A stretch of DNA of 64,000 bases. Origin: Gibbula magus. Taxonomy: Eukaryota > Mollusca > Gastropoda > Trochida > Trochidae. Location: assembly GCA_936450465.1 (NCBI GenBank), contig OW388291.1, positions 31,720,656-31,784,655 on the forward strand. The letters are read 5' to 3'. Each line of letters opens with the position of its first letter. Positions within the stretch are counted from its first letter, which is position 1. Made by a program: the position numbers and the translations under genes. Below the pieces are notes generated by a model. The model was not told the DNA's origin. It saw only the letters and a list, made by a program, of their open reading frames with translations, and made no database searches. Below are positions 62,701-64,000 of this stretch, in pieces.

Positions 62701-63445
62701 ATTCGGACAGATCTCACTTCCTCAACCTAGCCAGACTGTGAACACGGCAGTTCGTTTTCAAATGTTTACTGTTAGGACTGTTATTGAAAAATACGGATGT
62801 ATTAGAACAGAGCTTCCGTGGGAAGAAATAATTTAAGTAATCTGTAGGAACAAAAAGCTTAACACATAAAATTTAATGAAGAACGAAACTAGCTGTCCAA
62901 TAAAATGTCTTGTTACAAATTCAAAACTTACGAAATGGACATCCCATTGCCATCAGATGAACCAATCATTAAAAGCAAATTTGTCGGCAAATTAGTCATA
63001 ACAAACCAGTTTGTTTCACTATATAACGAAGTTCGCATGAACACGAATTTACTAATTAAATGAATGCTCGTAAGAATACTAATCGGACAATTAATTTTCC
63101 TTGCATGAAACGCCATTATAAAACGTTAACTAAGCGTTCATTAACTTTCAAGCGAATAAGAAGTATTTTCGCCTCGCCAATGACATTCCAATGACTAAAG
63201 AAACGGTCGTAAAATCCTAATGTTACAGCTGCAGTAACGTGACGTACTGCGATTCGGAATGGTGGAGGAAGACTGCGCCTAATAACGACTGTTTCTACCT
63301 GGACGAGGGCCCCTCGGGTCCTACAGGTAACCCTCTCACCTGTAACTTCTGCTGTGAGGGGTCAAGGTGTAACAAGAACTTCCTCCCCGACTTCAGCAAA
63401 CTTTATAACAAGAACCATCACGTCGGGCGCCATGAAAATGAATAG
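41694..63445 (+). CDS. Secreted three-domain Ly6/uPAR protein with giant Cys-Lys-Pro repeat exon (12 exons, 1799 aa)
   Basis: Exons: 41694-41742, 46390-46499, 48702-48770, 49376-49499, 50617-50771, 51170-51241, 53264-53378, 53571-57731, 58752-58811, 61352-61495, 62422-62545 and 63229-63445. All have AG/GT borders and agreeing phases, and total 5400 nt including the stop. Order: signal peptide (1 to about 22); Ly6/uPAR domain 1 (about 25-110); domain 2 (about 138-226); PHSGP repeats (about 268-530); about 93 CxGKSCEKP modules (531 to about 1538); unique block (to 1618); Thr-rich linker (1639-1686); Ly6/uPAR domain 3 (1687 to about 1782). Each Ly6 domain has 12 cysteines and ends in the diagnostic CC(x4)CN. 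The hydrophilic C-terminus argues against a GPI anchor, so I infer an extracellular matrix, mucus or adhesive protein. I recognise no described homologue with this architecture. Function unknown. Confidence 0.92.
42560..42695 (+). repeat. 19-bp minisatellite
   Basis: CTTTAATATATGCATCCAT is repeated about seven times with single-base variants. It lies in intron 1 of the Ly6-repeat gene. Confidence 0.9.
42836..43160 (+). repeat. Irregular repeats of an ATCGTGACCGATCGTTCTCC unit
   Basis: At least four copies of a phrase containing AAGAAATCGTGACC, GATCGTTCTCCTTTTGG and AATTAATTACCTTACTTTTA occur in irregular tandem at about 60-95 bp spacing, with diverged and truncated units between. Confidence 0.75.
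43150..44510 (+). mobile_element. Tandem-repeat transposon, TAGCTCATC family
   Basis: It opens with AAATAGAGTCACTGGCTCTG then AAGCTCATCAGGA. About three 147-bp units follow (43990-44400; GGGGTCACAGGGTTACC, CAATTTAGAATCCCCATTGG), then a CGGA microsatellite (44421-44452) and CATCGGGCCTTTCCGGCC then TGATGAGCTA. It is the same class as the inner part of 29205-31185 in the opposite orientation. The 43400-43520 part, ending CATCTGAGTGTAAGACT, resembles the outer end of that element, so insertions are nested here. Confidence 0.7.
44767..44935 (+). repeat. GGTTCACATTGTTATCATTT repeats, first cluster
   Basis: Units of about 21-24 nt alternate between TTCACATTGTTATCATTTG and TTCACGTTGTGTTATTTGG types. 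The same word array resumes at 45686-45870 after about 750 nt of unrelated sequence. Confidence 0.85.
45686..45870 (+). repeat. GGTTCACATTGTGTTATTTG repeats, second cluster
   Basis: The same 20-24-nt unit as the cluster at 44767. Separation of two arrays by unique sequence suggests an insertion into one original array or a local duplication. Confidence 0.85.
46390..46499 (+). CDS. Exon 2: Ly6/uPAR domain 1, first finger
   Basis: It enters in phase 1 and leaves in phase 0. It encodes VFLTNAAPLSPLTCYTC, DDPDDPDDCIFDEVTC and ELDE. CYTC with downstream C-C spacing matches the start of Ly6/uPAR domains. The acidic DDPDDPDD run is unusual and could bind calcium; that is speculation. Confidence 0.88.
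46647..47206. mobile_element. Mutator-like element with about 95-bp TIRs and captured gene fragment
   Basis: The perfect 9-bp direct repeat TGCTACGTA lies at 46638-46646 and 47207-47215. Inside it, 46647-46741 and 47112-47206 are inverted repeats of about 95 bp (starting CATCCTCGATAATCCAGCGC) with only a few mismatches. Long TIRs plus a 9-bp duplication are the hallmark of Mutator-like elements. The 370-bp interior holds no transposase; it carries two CCAAT words and a coding exon-like segment, as in Pack-MULEs. The interior assignment is inference; the borders are directly visible. Confidence 0.85.
46841..46933 (+). pseudogene. Captured first-exon fragment, RecQ/DEAD-helicase-like N-terminus
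   Basis: ATG at 46841 opens MAHSLDYDKICNKFSVENL then TETQKKVLRSLY, and is followed by a consensus donor, GTAAGA, in phase 0. FSVENLTETQKKVL resembles the segment just before the Walker A motif of RecQ-like helicases (an F-x-x-x-x-L-x-x-x-Q pattern). Two CCAAT boxes (CCAATCAG at about 46755, CCAATCAAAA at about 46800) lie upstream. No downstream helicase motif is present, so it cannot encode a helicase. Similarity is short and needs a database search. Confidence 0.45.
47276..47702. other. Diverged tandem-repeat element pieces
   Basis: Two loosely similar units share AAGTTTGGTTTAGCTAGAAT/AAGTTTGGTGATGCTAGCAT and CCATGGAAACCGCCAAAAAT. They resemble the 27380-27770 repeats. No coding content. 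Confidence 0.5.
47703..47864. mobile_element. Partial TTAA-flanked MITE family 1
   Basis: Only the right half is present: CGCTTTATACGTCGCATCAT to GGGCTACAGCACCTTTAC. It is more diverged than the complete copies. Confidence 0.7.
48338..48668. mobile_element. TTAA-flanked MITE family 1, inverted copy missing one end
   Basis: In opposite orientation to the 10338 copy: it starts within the family at AAATTTCCCATTTATAATAA and ends GTGCTACTGTCCCTTTAAA. The first terminal repeat is lost. It ends 33 bp upstream of exon 3. Confidence 0.85.
48702..48770 (+). CDS. Exon 3: Ly6/uPAR domain 1, middle
   Basis: A phase 0-0 exon of 69 nt (acceptor TTCTAG, donor GTACGT) encoding VCYSKIRRGHRDLHHEMGC then MKRE. 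It supplies two of the twelve cysteines of domain 1. Same phase class as exon 6 in domain 2. Confidence 0.85.
48771..49375 (+). other. Intron 3 of the Ly6-repeat gene
   Basis: Bounded by GTACGT and TTCTTGTAG. No repeat or coding segment recognised. Confidence 0.7.
49376..49499 (+). CDS. Exon 4: Ly6/uPAR domain 1, C-terminal finger
   Basis: A phase 0-1 exon encoding TCSGRQDNNTARCDTGTF, IEGDQCTFCCSADHCN and VEALIIE. CxFCCSADHCN is the diagnostic domain end (CC, acidic residue, CN). NNT is a possible N-glycosylation site. Confidence 0.92.
49500..50616 (+). other. Intron 4 of the Ly6-repeat gene
   Basis: Contains the short perfect fold-back MITE at 49841-49956. The rest, including slightly GC-richer sequence around 50050-50350, shows no coding exon. 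Confidence 0.7.
49841..49956. mobile_element. Short fold-back MITE family 3
   Basis: GGCATAACTCATGCCAGTCT with ACTGGCTGATTTA folds on AAATCAGCCAGTAACCGAGA then CTGGCAAGAGTTATGCC with almost no loop. It is the minimal form of the family, with AACTTCC/GGAAGTT at the outer ends. Confidence 0.9.
50617..50771 (+). CDS. Exon 5: linker and Ly6/uPAR domain 2, first finger
   Basis: A phase 1-0 exon encoding EVPTSTMATPTEGTRIVG, a short Thr-rich linker, then HLCYLCSEEGDNADCSS and PEQLTTCPDNA. Phase and cysteine pattern parallel exon 2. Confidence 0.9.
51170..51241 (+). CDS. Exon 6: Ly6/uPAR domain 2, middle
   Basis: A phase 0-0 exon of 72 nt encoding TACLTTAVYRSSGYTLTK then SCAKIQ. It parallels exon 3 in phase, length and cysteine number. 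Confidence 0.85.
51310..51543. mobile_element. TTAA-flanked MITE family 2, third copy
   Basis: It begins TTAAAGGGACACCGCGTCGA and ends CTCGACGCGCTGTCCATTTAA. The interior is in inverted order relative to the copy at 17212 (AACTCGTTAGCAGAC towards the right end). Confidence 0.88.
52403..52482. repeat. Imperfect palindrome with CCAATCGTAGCC arms
   Basis: AACCAATCGTAGCCTAATC pairs with GATCTTAGGGCTACGATCGG then TTT across a centre at AGCCAATGGAACAATATTGG. Probably a small MITE. Confidence 0.7.
52602..52765. mobile_element. Fold-back MITE family 3
   Basis: GGCATAACTCTTGCCAGTCT and GATTTAGGCCTTGCAGTATT on the left; the right arm keeps AAATACTACAAGGCCTAAAT. The outer right end is lost. Confidence 0.75.
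53016..53135 (-). repeat. SINE 3' fragment
   Basis: GAGGTGAGGTGAGTTGAGTT, CCGCCGCTTTCAAGAGTATT and GCCATGTGGCTATGCACTGC match the minus-strand tail of the family. The tRNA-like head is absent (5' truncation). Confidence 0.85.
53264..53378 (+). CDS. Exon 7: Ly6/uPAR domain 2, C-terminal finger
   Basis: A phase 0-1 exon encoding SCMTLQENNDEDCWDEER, AYGKCSYCCEGPGCN and KELIP. CSYCCEGPGCN is the diagnostic domain end and closely parallels exon 4 and the end of exon 12. Confidence 0.92.
53571..57731 (+). CDS. Exon 8: 4161-nt repeat exon
   Basis: A phase 1-1 exon (acceptor CTCCTCCAG, donor GTAATC), open throughout. It begins DSTNTDENIPAPPHPDSK. At 53690-54460 are about 15 repeats of 17 residues (consensus PHSGPIDTKPQPHKATK). 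From 54467 a CxGKSCEKP module of 9 residues is repeated about 93 times by my count: about 71 in the first block with occasional DKP or DRP spacers, and about 22 in a second block (from about 56530) with DKPDKP, DKPDMP or DKPEKP spacers. x is mostly N, I, H, K, R, T or S. After 57490 come GGCQCKPGHPGSGNKPCGCG, a CCNTIIVPKVDIDVKVSISA segment and DVIRNC. One module at about 55545 lacks serine through an exact 3-nt loss. Every length change is a multiple of three, as expected for a selected coding repeat. Confidence 0.93.
53690..54460 (+). repeat. 51-bp coding minisatellite (PHSGP repeats)
   Basis: Tandem 51-nt units containing AAACCGCATTCTGGACCCAT and ACTAAACCCCAACCTCACA. Four early units read GPIEIKPQSH, later ones GPIDTKPQPH. 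Conserved His, Pro and Gly positions. It encodes residues about 272-528. Confidence 0.93.
54467..57490 (+). repeat. 27- to 45-bp coding satellite (CxGKSCEKP modules)
   Basis: The first block (54467 to about 56529) is built on a 27-nt unit with TCATGTGAGAAACCATGC, plus 9-nt spacers. The second block (about 56530-57490) has 36- or 45-nt units and other synonymous choices (TGCGAGAAGCCAGACAAACC, CCTTGTAGTGGAAAATC). The codon dialects show two separate amplification episodes from related modules. Confidence 0.93.
57780..58124. mobile_element. TTAA-flanked MITE family 1, inverted copy in intron 8
   Basis: It begins TTAAAGGGGCAGTAGCACG 48 bp after the donor of the repeat exon and ends GTGCTACTGCCCCTTTAA. 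Opposite orientation to the 10338 copy. Confidence 0.9.
58125..58751 (+). other. Rest of intron 8
   Basis: No repeat or exon recognised. It ends in the acceptor TGTTACAG. Confidence 0.6.
58752..58811 (+). CDS. Exon 9: short linker
   Basis: A phase 1-1 exon encoding ETVLPGITVEGFNKSESTNT. NKS is a possible N-glycosylation site. It links the unique block to the Thr-rich stretch; being symmetric, it could be skipped. Confidence 0.75.
58826..58958. mobile_element. Short MITE related to the outer part of the 29205 element
   Basis: TGTCTTACACTCAAACTCTGAA and the inverted GCAGAGTCTAAGTTTTAGACA are the ends. AATATTGAAAAGG and CTTTTTCAATATG inside also match the 29205-31185 element, so it looks like its internally deleted derivative. 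Confidence 0.7.
58960..59125. mobile_element. Fold-back MITE family 3
   Basis: CTGCATTTACTTAACTTTTC and TATGCTAGCGTAGTGCC pair with TATAGCTAGCACAGAAACGT and AAAGAAAATGCTGCAAGTC. The right end AAACTGGCGCGAATTATGAC is the family signature. Confidence 0.75.
59220..60502 (+). mobile_element. 1.28-kb hAT-like element, internally reduced
   Basis: Perfect 15-bp inverted ends: CAGGGCTCCAGATAA at 59220 and TTATCTGGAGCCCTG at 60488-60502. CAGGG-type ends suggest hAT, but I cannot find a clean 8-bp target duplication (AAAGCCGG against ATTAAGCA). Both subtermini contain short palindromes (CCGTACAAGCGTATGTACGG; CTCCTCACTTTCAAATTTGA then GGAG). The centre has CCAAT words and a 17-codon ORF at 59979. No full transposase. 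Confidence 0.7.
59979..60032 (+). CDS. 17-codon ORF with PIP-box-like motif inside the hAT-like element
   Basis: ATG GCG GGG begins MAGQRNITSFFRKENRG then TAA. QRNITSFF fits QxxIxxFF, the PCNA-interacting (PIP) box pattern, seen for example at the N-terminus of DNA ligase I. GATTGGTTAAAGC and other CCAAT words lie upstream. It may be the preserved N-terminus of a deleted transposase or other gene. Too short to prove translation. Confidence 0.35.
   Translation: MAGQRNITSFFRKENRG
60960..61255. mobile_element. Fold-back element with paired TGACGTCA palindromes
   Basis: GTGACGTGACGTCATAAAC and CTATGACGTCACGTTTCG lie at 60977-61015 (CRE-type palindromes). From 61109 the arm TTCGTGTCTATGCCATACTA, TGTTTACGACACTCGTGCC pairs with GGCACTCGTGTCGTAAACAT, AGTATGACATAGACAC. 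The loop is rich in TCGCTCTCGCTCGG. Related in layout to 25021-25360. Confidence 0.8.
61352..61495 (+). CDS. Exon 10: threonine-rich mucin-like linker
   Basis: A phase 1-1 exon of 47 full codons, mostly ACA/ACT threonine, encoding ETPPVSDTTTQPTTKELT followed by long Thr runs broken by A, P and PF. A likely dense O-glycosylation segment between the repeat region and domain 3. Confidence 0.88.
61524..61830 (-). repeat. tRNA-derived SINE, nearly complete
   Basis: On the minus strand it runs from a degraded tRNA-like head (GGTCCGGGGTTCGAATCCCG is the B-box region) through GAGAACTGTTCTACACGCAG, ACCCATGGTTCGCTAGTTCC, GCAGGTTTCACCGCAATGCA and GCGATATAAGTGAAATACTC to AAAGCGGCGTTAAACTCC and CTCACCTCACTTC. 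Confidence 0.88.
62036..62212. mobile_element. MITE with GGCCCATTCACACT ends
   Basis: GCCCATTCACACTGAGCGAC then TTGTAGTTACAA pairs inverted with TTGTAACTACAAATCGAACC then GTGAGAAGGGC. Non-coding, about 175 bp. Confidence 0.85.
62422..62545 (+). CDS. Exon 11: Ly6/uPAR domain 3, first half
   Basis: A phase 1-2 exon encoding SFQCYVCSGIECEQPWVEP, CPSELCLTSIVQDADGHR and ALSKR. It carries five of the domain's 12 cysteines. Its 3' phase differs from that of domains 1 and 2. Confidence 0.9.
62546..63228 (+). other. Intron 11 of the Ly6-repeat gene
   Basis: AT-rich, bounded by GTAGGG and TGTTACAG. No repeat recognised. Confidence 0.7.
63229..63445 (+). CDS. Exon 12: Ly6/uPAR domain 3, second half, and stop
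   Basis: Enters in phase 2 and encodes CSNVTYCDSEWWRKTAPN, NDCFYLDEGPSGPTGNP, LTCNFCCEGSRCN and the hydrophilic tail KNFLPDFSKLYNKNHHVG then RHENE, ending in TAG at 63443. CNFCCEGSRCN is the domain signature. There is no C-terminal hydrophobic stretch for a GPI anchor. NVT is a possible N-glycosylation site. Confidence 0.92.
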
Positions 63446-63549
63446 CAAGATTTGGTTTTGCGGCAGTCACTGAACCAAGGGAGATAATTAAACGAGAACA
63501 ATGTTGTATCTAACTCAAGTTATATCGCTTAGTCTACGTGTTTATTGTT

Positions 63550-63555
63550 AATAAA
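63550..63555 (+). terminator. Polyadenylation signal of the Ly6-repeat gene
   Basis: AATAAA lies 105 nt after the stop codon, the first canonical hexamer downstream. Cleavage would be expected about 10-30 nt further on. Confidence 0.65.
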
Positions 63556-63699
63556 ATCTTCAAAAGATTTGTTGTTGCTTTTAATTTTTTCAAATAATTA
63601 AAATTAAGTGTAAGATTGCATTGACCATTAAGATGAACAATCCTCAAAAATTGATTTACCAAAAGTAGTGAATCGGAAACAATCCTTATAACCCACAGC

Positions 63700-64000
63700 A
63701 ACGTTCAGCATGCAACAATTAGTCATCAATATCTATCAACACGCATCATCCATCAACATATCAACAATAAATAACTATCAACAAGCATGATCAATAACTA
63801 TCAGCACGCATCATTCATGAATATCAACAATCAACCATCAATAACGAACGTCAACCATCAAAATATGTCAACACGCATCATCCATCAACTGACAAACAAC
63901 CATCAATAACTTTCAACCACTTTACTGATAGTTATTGATGGTTGATGTTAGTGGATGATGTTTGGCGATAGTTATTAATGATTGATTGTTGATGTTGATG
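63700..64000. repeat. Degenerate CATCAACTATCAA repeats with inverted right end
   Basis: Variants of ATCAATAACTATCAACACGC and ATCATCCATCAAC fill 63705-63920. After about 63925 the same words continue in reverse complement (GATAGTTATTGATGGTTGAT). The array is cut by the window edge. Confidence 0.85.

Noticed and set aside
41694..63445. Three-finger toxin identity for the Ly6-repeat gene
   Set aside because: The fold class is shared, but three domains with 12 cysteines, embedded in a huge repeat protein with a mucin-like linker, do not resemble small secreted toxins; a structural role is more plausible.

Overview
This is eukaryotic genomic DNA, very probably from a gastropod mollusc. The genes are split by GT-AG introns, the background is AT-rich, and the window is crowded with tRNA-derived SINEs whose tail reads GCGGCGTTAAAC, fold-back MITEs, tandem-repeat-bearing transposons and a decayed APE-type LINE. 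The gastropod placement is inference from repeat style and protein content; no marker gene is present. There are no operons, CRISPR arrays or convincing structural RNA genes.

Two genes can be assembled with consistent splice phases, both on the + strand. (1) The 3' part of an Ena/VASP actin regulator: six shared exons from 8939 to 16714 encode the link to the proline-rich region, the proline-rich core, the G-actin motif, the F-actin motif and the C-terminal tetramerisation coiled coil. No EVH1 domain was found in the window; two short ATG-containing 5' exons (about 6614 and about 8530) splice in the right phase and may give EVH1-less isoforms. (2) A 12-exon gene from 41694 to 63445 encodes an apparently undescribed secreted protein of 1799 residues (coding exons total exactly 5400 nt). 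It has a signal peptide, two 12-cysteine Ly6/uPAR-type domains, a single 4161-nt exon carrying about 15 PHSGP-type 17-residue repeats followed by about 93 CxGKSCEKP modules, a short unique block, a threonine-rich mucin-like linker and a third 12-cysteine Ly6/uPAR domain. This gene is the main discovery candidate.

Layout. 1-6600: repeats (a 55-bp minisatellite split by a SINE), then a possible alternative Ena promoter. 6.6-16.7 kb: Ena/VASP, with a 1.27-kb transposon carrying a higher-order tandem repeat in its last intron. 16.7-34.5 kb: no supported gene; MITEs, hairpins, a SINE and a 1.98-kb element of 147-bp repeats with a 10-bp target duplication. 34.6-37.6 kb: a dead RTE-like LINE; 38.2-38.9 kb: a second LINE remnant. 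41.6-63.6 kb: the Ly6-repeat gene. Its introns hold many insertions, including a 560-bp element with about 95-bp terminal inverted repeats and a perfect 9-bp target duplication that carries what looks like the promoter and first exon of a helicase-like gene (Pack-MULE-like), and a 1.28-kb element with 15-bp inverted ends carrying a 17-codon ORF with a PIP-box-like motif. 63.7-64.0 kb: a degenerate ATCAAC-type repeat running off the window.
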